A DNA stretch of 64,000 nucleotides from Camellia lanceoleosa (GCA_025200525.1 CM045763.1:85340131-85404130); one strand, 5' to 3'. Positions 46,531 to 58,844 are shown, counted from the stretch's first letter. Numbers and translations: made by a program. The notes: a model not told the origin generated them from the sequence alone.

Positions 46531-49033
46531 TTATTTAAGACCTTCGCATACATTTTTCTTTACATTAACAGCAGCATAAGCACTGCTCACTTTTCAATCT
46601 TATTAAAAAATTTGAAGTCAATTTGGTAATATTTGACCCATTCTTTTGAAAAATACGTGTATTACAAAATCGAATTGTTACACAAAAATGAATTCATCCA
46701 CACATTATTTGTGTGTAAACAATATACAAAATATAGTGAGTGTTTGAGAAATTACTATTTTAGTAAATTATTTTAATTTTTGACTATTTTATTAGATTAT
46801 TTTTTGTGTTTGAAACGATAGTTAAATTTTTTTATAGTTGGATGTGATGTTTATGAGAGAAAAAATAAAATAATTATGAATTTGATATGACATTTTATTT
46901 TATTAACTATTTTAGCTTATTTTATCTTTTTGTAAATTTTAATCTAAAAAACCAAAGGGTAAATTACACTGACATCCCCTGAGGTTTATGTTTATTACAG
47001 TTCCCCTCCTCACATCTCCCCCTGAGGTTTAAAGTTTCATTACAGATTTTCTCCTCAGCAATTTAATTTTTTTAAGTACTAATTTTGCCCTCACTAGGTA
47101 AATTACATTGACACCCCTCACATTTTAAAAATTATAATCTCCTTCCTAAGGTTTAAAGTAGTATTACCAATTGCCCCCTCGGTTAGTATTAATTGGGAAA
47201 AAAATTATTTTAAAAAAAATTAATTGAAAAAAAAATTGTTAGTAAAATTTTTAAAATTTTAAATTTCTATTTAAAAACTAACGTAAGCTTATTTTTTGAA
47301 TTTACGTTTTTTTTAAATAATTTACAAACTGAGACAACCATTTATAAATCAAAAAAATTATCAAACAAGTTTTTATGATAGTTTTTAAAAAATTTGTAAA
47401 TATAAATTGAAAATTGAAAACGAAATGGTTACTAAACAAGCTTCAGATGATAAACATGTCGTAAAATTAACAAATAATTAAATAAATTACTAACGTAAGA
47501 AATGACTTATTAAAAGATTCTTAGGCTATGTATGGTTTGATTTTTAGAATTTTTTTTAAAAAAATTAAAAATTAATTTGGTGAAGAAATAAAAAATAAAA
47601 AATAAAAAATAATTATCATTTTTATATAATTTTTATCTTTCAAGTGGTTAGAAATAATTTTTTGCAAATTAAATTGAAACAGCCATACGCATGTATATAA
47701 CCTACCCAAAAGTTAAAATGATAATTATTTTTACTCTTAAATGATAATTACTTTTAATTTTTATTTCTTAACCAAATTATTTTTATTTAAGACCTTCACA
47801 CACATTTTTCTTTACATTAACAGCAGCATAAGCACTGCTCACTTTTCAATCTTATTAAGAAATTTGAAGTCAATTTGGTAATATTTGACCCATTCTTTTG
47901 AAAAATACGTGTATTACAAAATCAAATTGTTACAGAAAAATGAACTCGTCCACACATTATTTGTGTGTAAACAATATACAAAATATAGTGAGTGTTTGAG
48001 AAGTTATTATTTTAGTAAATTATTTTAATTTTTGACTATTTTAATAGGTTAAATTTTTTATGTTTGAAAAGATTGTTAAATTTTTTTATAGTTAGATGTG
48101 ATATTTATGAGAGAAAAAAAAAATTTATAGATTTGATATGACATTTTATTTTATTAACTATTTTAGCTTATTTTATCTTTTTGTAAATTTTAACCTAAAA
48201 AACCAAAGGGTAAATTACACTGACATCCCCTAAGGTTTATGTTTATTATAGTTCCCCTTCTCACCTTTTGGAAATTACATCTCCCCCCTGAGGTTTAAAG
48301 TTTCATTACAGATTCCCCCTTCAGCAATTTAATTTTTTTAAATACCAATTTTGCCCTCACTAGGTAAATTATATTGACACCCCTCACATTTTAGAAATTA
48401 CAATCCCCTCCCTAAAGTTTAAAGTAGCATTACCAATTGCCCCCTCGGTTAGTATTAGTTGGAAAAAAAATTCATTGAAAAAAAATTAATGAGAAAAAAA
48501 TTATTAAAAAAAATTAATTGAAAAAAGATTTGTTAGTAAAATTTTTAAATTTCTGTTTAAAAACTAACGTAAGCTTATTTTTTGAATTTACATTTTTTCC
48601 TCAAATTTACAAACTGAGACAACCATTTATAAATTAAAAAAAATTATCAAACAAATTTTTATTACAGTTTTTAAAATTTTTATAAATATAAATTGAAAAT
48701 TGAAAACGAAATGGTTACCAAACAGGTTTCAGATGGTAAAAATATCGTAAAATTAACAAATAATTAAATAAGTTACTAACGTAAGAAATGACTTATCAAA
48801 AAATTCTTAGGTTATGTATGATTTGATTTTTAGAATTTTTTTTTAAAAATTAAAAATTAATTTTGTGAAGAAATAAAAAATAAAAAATAATTATCATTTT
48901 TATATAATTTTTATCTTTCAAGTGGTTAGAAATAATTTTTTACAAATTAAATTGAAACAGCCATACGTATGTATATAACCTACCCAAAAGTTAAAATGAT
49001 AATTATTTTTTATTTTTTATTTCTCAACCAAAT
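46531..49033. repeat. 1.25-kb tandem duplication
   Basis: Unit 1 (46531-47782) and unit 2 (47783-49033) match along their length (offset 1251-1252 bp) with scattered substitutions and small indels. Each starts TTATTTAAGACCTTC(G/A)CA and includes about 425 bp of flank plus the left arm of the fold-back element. The duplication therefore occurred after that element inserted. Confidence 0.85.
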
Positions 49034-49692
49034 TAATTTTTAAATTTTTTAAGAAAATTTAAAAATCAAACCATACATAACCCAAGAATTTTTTGATAAG
49101 TCATTTCTTATGTTGATAACTTATTTAATTATTTGTTAATTTTACGATATTTTTACTATCTGAGATCTATTTGATAACCATTTCGTTTTCAGTTTTCAAT
49201 TTATATTTACAAAAATTTTAAAAACTATCATAAAAACTTGTTTGATAATTTTTTAGGTTTATAAATGGTTGTCTTATTTTATAAATTTGAGAAAAAAACG
49301 TAAATTCAAAAAATAAATTTACGTTGATTTTTAAACCAAAATTTAAAAAATTTACTAACAAATTTTTTTTTCAATTAATTTGTTTTTTCAAATAATTTTT
49401 TTTTCAATTAATTTTTTTTTTCAATGAATTTTTTTTTCCAACTAATACTAACCGAAAGAGCAATTGATAATGCTACTTTAAACCTTGGAGAGAGGATTGT
49501 AATTTTTAAAATGTGATGAGTGTCAATATAATTTACCTAATGAGGGCAAAATTGATATTTAAAAAAATTAAATTGCTGAAGGAGAGAATCTGTAATGAAA
49601 CTTTAAATCTCTGAGGGGAGATGTGATTTTCAAAAAGTGAGGAGAAAAACTACAATAAATATAAACCTAAGAGGTGTCAACGTAATTTACCC
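48208..49692. mobile_element. Fold-back MULE-like element with 9-bp target duplication
   Basis: Starts GGGTAAATTACACTGACA and ends TGTCAACGTAATTTACCC. The two arms (about 48208-48890 and 49010-49692) are long imperfect inverted copies around a short loop. Both flanks are AAAACCAAA (48199-48207, 49693-49701), a perfect 9-bp duplication, the size made by Mutator-like transposases. The interior has no transposase. A second copy of the left end and its flank is at 46948-47782. Confidence 0.8.
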
Positions 49693-49778
49693 AAAACCAA
49701 AAAATAATCTCTGCCAAACATCCCTAATTAGTCCAAATATATAAACTAGTGTAATGTCCTCACCCAAAATGATAGGCC

Positions 49779-50085
49779 CACTACCACCAGGGTTGGTGGC
49801 CTGGTGGAGGATGCTGTCCATTCCCCAGCATTGGCGCAGGTTCGATTCCTAGGGCGGGAGTGTTTGAAATCACTTCGGTGAACACGCTCTTTAAAGCCCC
49901 TCGTTCCTGCCCTGTGCTGTGGCGTGGGTCTGCCCTCCATTGGTGCCTTGGTGGTGGGTCCCCCACATGGTGGGGGTTAATTCCTAGCTGGCAACCGGTT
50001 ACCCCGGGGTTAGGGCCCACGGGGGGCGTGACCTCCACCGTCGATCCCCTTTTTTTGCCGATCAAAAAAAAAAAAAAAAAAAAAA
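49779..50085 (+). mobile_element. tRNA-derived SINE, complete
   Basis: Head with pol III boxes: A-box-like GGTTGGTGGCCTGGTGG (49791-49807) and B-box GGTTCGATTCC (49839-49849). A GC-rich body follows, then TTTTTTTGCCGATC and a poly-A of at least 22. Perfect 13-bp flanks AAAATGATAGGCC (49766-49778 and 50086-50098) show target-primed insertion. Confidence 0.9.
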
Positions 50086-50099
50086 AAAATGATAGGCCT

Positions 50100-50600
50100 A
50101 CTCTCTCCACCAAACGAAATACAAATTGTACTGCTATTTTACACATGTTATTCATACTTCCTTTTTTTGGGCGGGTTTACTAAACAAAAAATCAATAATT
50201 CATATATCAACTAAGGAACAAAAACCCATAATCCGACTTTGTTAATAGATATTTGAACCAAGAAATTTTAATCGGTAATTGATATTCGAACCATTGAGAG
50301 TATTATTTTGGGTGTATTTAGCACTTCTCGTTGAAAGGGCTTCTAAATACCCCTCAATTCTTCTCTCTACACCCACTTCTTTGAGAAACAATTTTTTTCC
50401 CTCCATAAAATAGAAGATTAATTATGCATGGGGCGGGTATATAGAGAAATTTAAAAGGTATATTTAGGAGTTTCTTGATCCATAAACCATACATACGAAT
50501 CAGTTATCACTAAGGTCCACCAAGTGACCGACCTATCTATCTAGTCTTGCAACATTCCAATTTACAAGTGCTGACATTAAAACAACATTAAACCTGCTAT
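50100..50600. other. Downstream region of the zinc-knuckle exon
   Basis: No gene. It would contain the 3' UTR of the minus-strand zinc-knuckle gene. Confidence 0.4.
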
Positions 50601-50891
50601 CTAACCCGAACAGTCCTTTGCCCAGTGGCCAGGGTTTCCGCACTTGTAACAAGCATGCGATGAAGCGGTAGTTCCTCCTTGATTGGCAGGTTTTTGAATC
50701 GAAAGGGTGGGACAGTCTTTTGCCCAATGCCCATCCATGCCACACTTAAAACATGACGAACCACTTCTTAAACCGAAGCTGTTGCCGCCCGTCTCCTTTG
50801 TCTTATAAATTTTAGCGGTGTTGACTAGGACAGGGGGGCTGCCTTGAATTGTATGTTCATGGCACCATTTGAAAAAGCCGCAAGAGCTTCC
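50601..50891 (-). CDS. Terminal exon: GRF half-finger plus two CCHC zinc knuckles
   Basis: Open from an acceptor TTTCTTGTGTAG (ending at 50892) to TAG at 50603-50601, 96 residues. The first residues GSSCGFFKWCHEH are the C-terminal half of a GRF zinc finger, a nucleic-acid-binding module of DNA repair and topoisomerase proteins. After a 50-residue linker come two CX2CX4HX4C knuckles: CFKCGMDGHWAKDC and CYKCGNPGHWAKDC. The order GRF-knuckle-knuckle is known in plant zinc-knuckle proteins and at the end of topoisomerase 3-alpha; I cannot decide between them. The first half of the GRF finger should be in an upstream exon at higher coordinates, but I did not find one before the retroelements begin. 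The gene is therefore either split by a very long intron or truncated. Confidence 0.75.
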   Translation of the reverse strand, partial: GSSCGFFKWCHEHTIQGSPPVLVNTAKIYKTKETGGNSFGLRSGSSCFKCGMDGHWAKDCPTLSIQKPANQGGTTASSHACYKCGNPGHWAKDCSG

Positions 50892-51599
50892 CTACACAAG
50901 AAAGGAAAGGTGTAAATCAACCACCATCAAAATGATTGTAAGATATTGCTACACAGGTAATAAAAATACTTCATCTTGTTGGAGTGAAGAAATGTGAACA
51001 TCTTAATTTCATTAAAAAGCTACGCACAAGCGATTCATGTGCAGAAATGACGGTTGTATCTGTTATCTGGGAAAAATAATATGGATATAGAGGGAAGAAA
51101 ATAAAATGAAGACATCAAAATTTGGACAGTTGCATAGGGGGGTAATTTGGGTATGAGAATATACGTGACATAACTTCAAAATATTATTTGAGTTGTGTGT
51201 TTTATATAATAGAATAGATACCTCTGAAAGCATCAAAGACAACAATATAGCAGCTATTCAGTTATGTGTACTCAGATGCTGCAAAACATCATATAAGAAT
51301 TGGAAAACATGAATATTAAGTTTTCAATTCAAAACAATTAAAATTAAACTAGCGTATTGGGTTCTGCCACAGTATAAATGGATACTAAATTTTAAAAAGG
51401 ACAACAGTTTCAAGGAATACAACATCCTAAGCTTGAGTTCCCCACAAAATGGATTTATTTATTCACATGCATAATAGCAATTATGTCTCAGCAAAATTTG
51501 CTGGAAAATCATCCACAGACACCGAAGGAAGGGTGGTCATTTGGTTTCAAGCACCAGTTTTCCCATGTCATATCTCAAATTAGAGATTAGGGTTTAGGA

Positions 51600-52320
51600 T
51601 TTAGTTCCTTAATTGCTCAATCTTTCACACATTTAAAGCTATAAATGTGTCTGGTAGATATTACCAAACACATTTCTGCCATCTTCTTTTGAATTCTAAC
51701 CTACTAGAAACTGATTCATCTTCCAAGAATGTAGCTCCTTAATTGCTCAATCTTTCACAAATTCAAAGCCATAAATGAATTTGGTAGCTATTACCAGACG
51801 TTTTCTACTTTCTTTTGGAAGTTGCTATCTTTACATCTTTGTTCTGATTCATCTTTCAAGCATTTAGTTCCTTAATTGCTCAATCTTTCACACATTTAAA
51901 GCTATAAATGTGTCAGGTAGCTATTAACAGTTACATTTTCTACTACCTTCTTTTGAATTGAAACTCACTATCTTAACATCCTTGTTCTGATTCATCTTAC
52001 AAGAATGTAATTCCTTCGCTACTCAAATCTTTCACAATTTGGAGTTATAAATGTGCCCAGTAGCTATTACCCCCAGACAGTTCCTACTTCCTTTTAAATT
52101 GCATCTAACTATTTTATCATCCTTGTTCTGATTCATCTTTCAATTATGTAATTCCTTAATTGCTCAATCTCTCACAAATTTAAAGCTATAAATGTGTCTG
52201 GTAGCTATTAACCCAGACAGTTTCTGCTTCCATTTGAATTGCATCTAACTATCTTAGCATCCTTGTTCTGATTCATCTTTCAAGCATGTGATTCTTAATT
52301 GCTCAATCTTAAATACAAAC
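51600..52320. repeat. Minisatellite, 130-142-bp unit, about 5.5 copies
   Basis: The phrase TTCCTTAATTGCTCAATCTTTCACA..TTTAAAGCTATAAATGTG(T/C)C.GGTAGCTATTA..AGACA..TTCT recurs, with the CCTTAATTGCTC anchor at about 51607, 51737, 51870, 52011, 52153 and 52293. Each unit also has CCTTGTTCTGATTCATCTT. It lies upstream of the zinc-knuckle exon, possibly within that gene's intron. Confidence 0.85.
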
Positions 52321-53460
52321 ATAGCAAATCAAAAAACTACTATGGAAGACAGTTTAGAAGAGGTAGAAGGTACTCAACTTTTTTTTTTTGTGTGTGTGTG
52401 TGTGGGGAGAGGTTGATTTATGTGACTTGAACCAGCGTCACAAGACTAAGGGCAAATAGCACTTGCCAGGTGACAACCTCTATCACCTTCATTTGTCTAT
52501 TGGCCATCAAAAAAAATAATAATAATACTACCATTCTAGTTATGGTCTTTCTATATTGCGCTATATAAATTTATCTGGGTCACAATTAGCGCAATATGTT
52601 TAAATAGAATCTTTCCTTGGTTAATGTTCTAAAATTAAGGCTACAACAATTTTATCAGTTAAAACTATGTTGTCTGCAAGCAACATAAGCCATGGCATCT
52701 TATAGATAGATACCTAGTAAGATCATCCATGATGCAAAACAAAAAAGGCTTTTATGGTGATCATTGAAGATGCGACTCTAATAGGTCATATAATTAATTC
52801 ATTAACATTGAATTTTATCTGCAACTATTTATTGTTCTGTATAATTTTTGTACTTTTAGCACATAAAACATAAAATCAAACAATAGTTAGGCACAAGCAA
52901 TCAATTGGAAAACACTAATCTCCATTTCTGACTAAAACATTAAATTAGGATAGTTACATTAGGCACATTAAAACCTATGACGAGGCGTGTGGGGTAAAAA
53001 ACAATAAAAACAACTAACTCAAACATGTCCATTAACTCTAGTCATATGCCTTTATGGGTTTAGCCCAATAAAATTCTAGCTGGATGAAGTTTTAAAGAAT
53101 AAGCTAGTGTTTATGGGACAACATATTTTGGTTGAGAAAAAAGCCCCGCTTAAATAATCTGTTCAAAAGCCAGAACAGTTTTTTTATTGTACCATAAAGT
53201 TTTTTATTTCAATTTACTATCCAATTAAGGAAAAAACAAGTGGTTTACAAATCAATTGTCACTAACAACAAACTAATCTATTTTGGAAACTCCAATAATT
53301 GCAACGGAAGCATAATAGAAGTTTCATGAGCACCAATTGTTCAAAAAAAAAAACATGATCATTATATATCCACATGAAGTATGCAAACTTTTGCTGGTGT
53401 AACTTTCGATAGTGCAAATTTGGTCTTATTTCACCTGCTTTATCATCCTCTTAGTTTTTA
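52321..53460. other. Gene-free region
   Basis: A TG microsatellite (52392-52405) and AT-rich unique sequence. I searched the minus strand for an exon giving the first half of a GRF finger and saw none. Confidence 0.4.
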
Positions 53461-53469
53461 AAAGATTTA

Positions 53470-54106
53470 ATTCTCCCCACACACCGTTTCACGGCCTTGG
53501 ATTTTCCAAGCCAACCGTGTGACCTTAGATCAACCCACTTGATTGCACCGAAGTCAGCCTTCCCCACTCGACCACACTAACTAAAACACAGTTTAGGTGG
53601 AAGAATGTATTCCCTATACAAGTATAGTTGTGTACAAAGCTTTACAAGCCTCTCACCCTCACAAGTGCTTGACTCTTAGAGCTCTCTTGGATCTCCTCTC
53701 TTCTTCTATGTGTCTACAAATGAGACCCCTCCCCTTATATAGCCATCCCCCTCCTCAATGGATGGCTAAGATCATTTTGATCCAAGAGCTATAAGCTCTC
53801 CTCTAGAACCCTCCATAGAAATATTTAGGACAACTACCCTTCTACTACCTTCTAGAATTCTCTACACTAGTGTAGTACATGGTAGGCTTCTCCATGATAT
53901 TCTAGGATGTTCCAGACCCATCTAGACTCTTCTGGACCCTCCAAGGTTCTTCCACCACATTTCGGAATCTTTTAGGCCACTCCCGACCCTTCCACCATGT
54001 TCTAGAGCCTTCCAGCATACTCTAGCCCGTTCTCACACCTTTCGGAACCTTCCAACGCATTCTCAACCGCTGCTCTTTGTGTCACAGAAATTCTCGGGGC
54101 GTGACA
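53470..54106 (-). mobile_element. LTR-like fragment with degenerate TTCTAGA/CCTTCCA repeats
   Basis: On minus it begins TGTCACGCCCCGAGAATTTC at 54106, a terminus-like sequence, and has CTATATAAGGGGAGGGGTC (TATA box) at about 53740-53722. Between them, 53870-54060 is a run of 20-30-bp units with TTCCA, TTCTAGA and TTCGGAA. The far end was not fixed. Confidence 0.5.
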
Positions 54107-54218
54107 CACTGGATACGGCTAGCATTTTATATCTACGACATATTGACAGTTACAAAGAGAGAGCCCCCGCTTCATAATTAGTTTGATTTGCATTTGTGCA
54201 CCAATTGAACATTCACAT

Positions 54219-55397
54219 TGTAAGAGAGGGTTCAAGAAAGGAGTTGGAAAATTCGAAGATCTTCGAAGATCCTTGAAGAACAACTTCGAATTCTCTAGAA
54301 GATGATAATAGGCTTAGATTTTTCAATAGTCTCAACTTAAGAACACAAGAGTAAAGGAGATGATGGAGATAAGAGATTGGGTGAAGAAGAAGGCAAAATG
54401 GCTAGAGAGAGAATAATGGCAAGGCTCTCCCATGGATCTCCTACTTTCACTCTCAAGGTTGATAATGGACAAGGGAAATTAGTTCTTTCCCAAAAGTTAT
54501 CTCTCCAAAATCCATCCCTTGTAAAGCTATGGGTGGTGCTATTTATAGGCACCTCATGATGTAGGATGGAGCCCATGTGCAAGGCACATGGGGAATATTC
54601 TCTCTAACCACCTTGTTCGAGGAGGTGACCTCTCCGAGGATGAGAAAAACCCCGAAGAGGAGATCAACCCCTCGGCGAACCCTTCTTCTTAGCCACACCT
54701 AACTAATGATCCCCAATCATCCCAAAGGGTCAGGGGTAGTCCCAGAGGACGTCCTGCCGCATCAGGGCCAGGGGTAGTTCAAGAGAACGCCCTGCCGCAA
54801 ATATTGCCGAGTCTCAGGGACCCCCTAGATCGTGCCACCTCGACCTGGGTATAGGCTAGTTTAACCGAAGAGTGAATTTATCTCCACTCACCATCCTCGG
54901 GATCGGGTCCTTTGTTCGAACTCCATTACGCTCATGGTTCTGGTGCGTAGATCCCGAAAAGCTCCGAGCCCGCAAGTGTTCTGGGACTCATTAACGGAGC
55001 GACTTCTAAATTGCGTCTGAATCCGTTCGAAGCCAAGTGCTTCGGACCTCTAGGTTCGTGGATCCGAACATTTTCGAGTCCGAGTGCCTCGGATCACTAG
55101 GTTTGTTTAATGCCCTTCCGAGACCGGGCCCGAGTAAGTCTCTAAGTTCGTGGATCCGAACCCTTTCGAGTCCGAGTGCCTCGGATCTCTAGGCTTGCTT
55201 AATACCCTTTCGAGTCCGGGCCCGAGTAAGTCTTTAGGTTCGTGGATCCGAACCCTTTCAAGGCTTAGAGCCATTCAGCCCGTTTGACGGCGATAAATCC
55301 GAGCCCACCAATCTTGGACTTGCGATAAATTCGGGCCCACTAATCTTGGGCTATTGGACCTAAATAATTTAGTGGGCTCAAATTAGCCCCTCTTACA
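54219..55397 (-). mobile_element. 3' LTR of a Tat-like gypsy element
   Basis: 1179 bp. On minus it starts TGTAAGAGGGGCTAATTTGAG at 55397 and ends CCCTCTCTTACA at 54219. It is preceded on minus by AAGGGGCAAA, a polypurine tract. TATA box CTATAAATAGC at about 54549-54539. In U3 a 92-93-bp unit with TTCGTGGATCCGAAC recurs at 55054, 55147 and 55239. The 5' LTR copy is at 62036-62705. Confidence 0.88.
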
Positions 55398-55411
55398 TTT
55401 GCCCCTTGCGT
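55398..55411 (-). other. Polypurine tract
   Basis: Minus strand GCAAGGGGCAAA directly precedes the TG of the 3' LTR, as required for plus-strand priming in LTR elements. Confidence 0.6.
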
Positions 55412-58400
55412 GTATGAGAAATTGTAATTTTCTCGGACATGCATAATTTCACCTTCTCAGCCATGCTTCACATTACGTCTTGGCGCATATTTGGTCTTTA
55501 CAGAGTCCATGGATAAAGCCGAGGGCTCACCGTAACTTACAGATAAAATTGACAAGTAATATTAAAAAATAACTAAATAAATATATTTTTATTTTTTTTG
55601 TGCCATGTTTGGCCAACATATATACCTTCATGCTTATAATCTCACAAAGAAAAACAAATCAAAATCTGAATATTTAAAGATCCACTCACCAAAATTGATC
55701 AAGAATTAAATTTCTCTTTCCAGGAAATGGTCAAACCCATATATTTTTTTTCTTTTGGTCTTATCTTGTACCTTTGCTTGGGCCACACAGCTTTTCTTTA
55801 TCATTTTGATTCAAATGCCTTTTGAAGCCAAATAAACCCATTAAAGAAAAATTCTTGCTGACAGTCCAACCTCAATTCTTTAATTCCTTTAATCAACTTA
55901 CATAAATTCAATTTGGCAGATTCCCAGAATATTCGGAGATCTATAGTGTATATCTGAAGGACCACCAATCAAGAGGCAAAGAGCTTGTGCTTATCCCCTT
56001 TTTTTATTCTGAAATGTAACCAACCAACAAAACTTTTATTTATTTATTCTGAGAGGTCTAACATCCAAACCCATTTTCGTTTTGCACTCTAAATTATTGA
56101 AGACCACTGTTTCTCCTTTTTTGAAATTGGAAACTCATAAAATGCATGGCACTTTATATATATATATATATATATATTGTGGAATATGTGAGGGACCACC
56201 ATAACCAAACTTTTTGCTCCAAAACAAACTTTATCTTCTCCAACAACCTGAGGGCCCAACATATATATTTATATATACAGCCCTAGCACTAGCATATTTG
56301 TAGCCATAATAATCAAACTTTTATGCTCCAAACAAACGATAAAAAAAAACCTTGGCCCTATTCTCTTTCTATCAAAACTCTTTTTTCAGCCCATTATCTC
56401 TAACAAAGACAGATTCAGACTTCGTCTTCTTCAAGGAGCTCTACTTCGCGGTTTGCTCACTACCGACTGCTGCAATTGCGGGAGCCGACTACTACAACTC
56501 TGAGTGCATTGCTAACCTGTCCCAGCCTCGGCTGCTGCAGATGTCGCGACCCAAGCTACTACCAACCTCTCCTTGCTGCAACTTTGCCTTCGGCATCGGC
56601 TGTCCAACACCACCCACACACGTCGCCCACTCAACGCGTCGTGTGTGGTCTTGCTTAGCGCAGTCCCAGCGATACTTTTCAAAGCTTGGACCACACAAAT
56701 TTCGGTTTTTCTCGCAGACCCACTAGTTCTAATGGTGATTAATCAATGCCGACCACGTCGCCGACTCAACGCGGCGTCGGTCTACCTAATTCCTTTCTCA
56801 CCCACTGTTCGTGCAAGCTACACGTGCCGCTGCCGACCTGTTCTGACTGTCTTGGTCCATTTTGGTGCATGCTTCGATCTATTTCTTCCCTCCACAGTGC
56901 TTACTCTGCCCATTTCTTTTATTTCTTCTACACTGCTTCAGATCTGTGAGTGAGCTCTTTATATATATATATGGGTTTTGATTTTTACTCAACTAATTCC
57001 ATTCCTTTCACTGTTTCAGATTTATTGATCTTTGGACTTCAAGATCTAGTTGAATCTTTGCTCAAAGCCCTCTTCCTTTTTCTTCTTGCATTTCTATTTT
57101 TCTGGTAAACCTCGTATTCTGATGAACTCTGAATTTGTGAACTTCGGTGGAAATTTGATTTTAGTTTTGAGGCTTGCAAATAATCTTGAGTTAGTGCTTT
57201 GATTACATACATCTTCAAATCCTTGCTTGAGATTCAGGACTTTTATTGATGGACTGGATATAGATAAATCTTTAACACTGGGCTATTAAACTTCATTGCT
57301 GAATTTTATTTTTTTTTCAAGTTGCATGTTGTTCATCGCCGCAGCTACAGGCTCCGCCGTTGTCAATACTTCACCTCGGCCCAACCTACTGCTGGCCTCT
57401 CCCTGCTGGTTTGCTTCTGGCCTCGACGGTCCAATGCTGACCACACATATCGCCCCACTCAACGCGATGTGTGGTCACCGTTCAGCTTGTTGACAGCGTG
57501 ACAACCTGGAAGGCGCGCACTCATTCACGGCAGTCAGTACACTGCACTGCTGATCTGCTCCACCCACTACTGCACACCATCAGTGCTTCACTTCAGCCTA
57601 GTGAGCTTAGAGATTCGGGCATGCCGGATCTTGGTTTCGCTCCTACAGCCGCTGAAGTCCATCACTGCTTGTGTATCACTCGTTGTCTCAACCCTCTAAG
57701 TGTCGCTGTCGGCTTATGCAAGAACCAACCCCAGCGTTATCTTGCGCGCGACCACTTCAACTCGCGTGGCTTGTGTATGTGTCATGCCCAGCTCCTGCAC
57801 CGTTGAGAAGTGACGACCACGCTGCCCACTCAACACAGCGTCGGTCTGTCCATATCCATTCTTATTCACTGTCTGTGCCATCGCCGATCTATTCCGACTA
57901 TCCTTGGTGCTGATTTTGATTTGTGCCGATTCAACCCTTCATTGCTCCAGATCTCTAATTACAAACTTGATTTGGTTTGGGATTCGGGTTATTCGAAAAC
58001 TCATAATTCTGATTTGAGATAACTAGTGCTCTGTTAAATCTGGGTTTAGTATCTCTAATTCATTTTGAGAATACATTTTGAAACTTTTGCATGAGATTTA
58101 AGCTTTCATTGATGATCCTGACTTGAATAGAACTTTGATGCTGCAATTTTGTCTTGAAATAGCTATTGCCTCTATTGAATCTTGATTTGCATGATAAATG
58201 TAGTCTTGAAATTCATGTTTTGGAGCTTGACCTTGTGTTCATAAATTTGACATAGATATAGTATTAATGTGGCAAATGAGGGATTGGTGTTGCTATTGAA
58301 AATTTTGTTAGACTTGCTCGTCTTGAAATTTGTAGAGTAAATAAATATTGTTACAAAAGAAATCCGAGGAAAAAAGTCCTTCATATTGTATATAAATCTT

Positions 58401-58840
58401 GTTGTCGAATGATTGATTGTTGGGGCTCCAAGAATAGTAAAACCCGATATTAAGATTTATATACTTGATGAATGAATTCCCGATATCCAAATTCGGTGAA
58501 TGTTTCGCTTGGAAGAATAAATCGATGTAACAAAGCATAAGACCATATATTGTTATGTATTGATCTTGTGGACACTTGAGGAAATAAAATGTTGATGCCA
58601 AAATTTTGTGTGACCATTGTAGTTTTACGTCGGCTTGAGAGGAACCGGCCTGGAGAGACAAAACCTTGATTGTTGCATTTTCATGAACTTGCTCAGAGAA
58701 GTAGAATTGTTGTAGCTTAAATAGACTAGTATTATTTGTTGATGTTGCCCCATTCCGATAATGCATGAATCATGATCTGAAATTGATATTGTTCATCTTG
58801 TTTGTTAGCTTCACTATTTCAGGCAAATAAATTTTTGTGC
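55412..58840 (-). mobile_element. Non-coding interior of the retroelement
   Basis: About 3.4 kb where protease, reverse transcriptase and integrase would be expected, but I recognise none on either strand. It includes hairpins with the loop CCACTCAAC (56608-57846) and two TATATATA tracts. The part 55690-57150 has an inverted copy at the right edge of the window. It could be a second inserted element; I found no clean ends. Confidence 0.5.
56608..57846. repeat. Four hairpins with constant loop and covarying stems
   Basis: Sites at 56608-56650, 56751-56782, 57438-57477 and 57814-57846. Each has (G)CCNACTCAACNCNG in the loop. The stems differ: CACACACG/CGTGTGTG; GACC-ACGTCGCC/GGCGTCGGTC; GACCACACAT/ATGTGTGGTC; GACC-ACGCTG/CAGCGTCGGTC. 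Two reappear in the inverted copy (about 63069-63095 and 63195-63240). Confidence 0.65.
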
Positions 58841-58844
58841 AAAA

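Noticed and set aside
49791..49849. A tRNA gene
   Set aside because: Pol III boxes are present but the sequence does not fold as a tRNA, and it continues into a SINE body with poly-A and target duplication.
56352..57913. Several overlapping Cys/His/Pro-rich reading frames
   Set aside because: All three frames are open over the same GC-rich hairpin region and none shows a retroviral or host domain.
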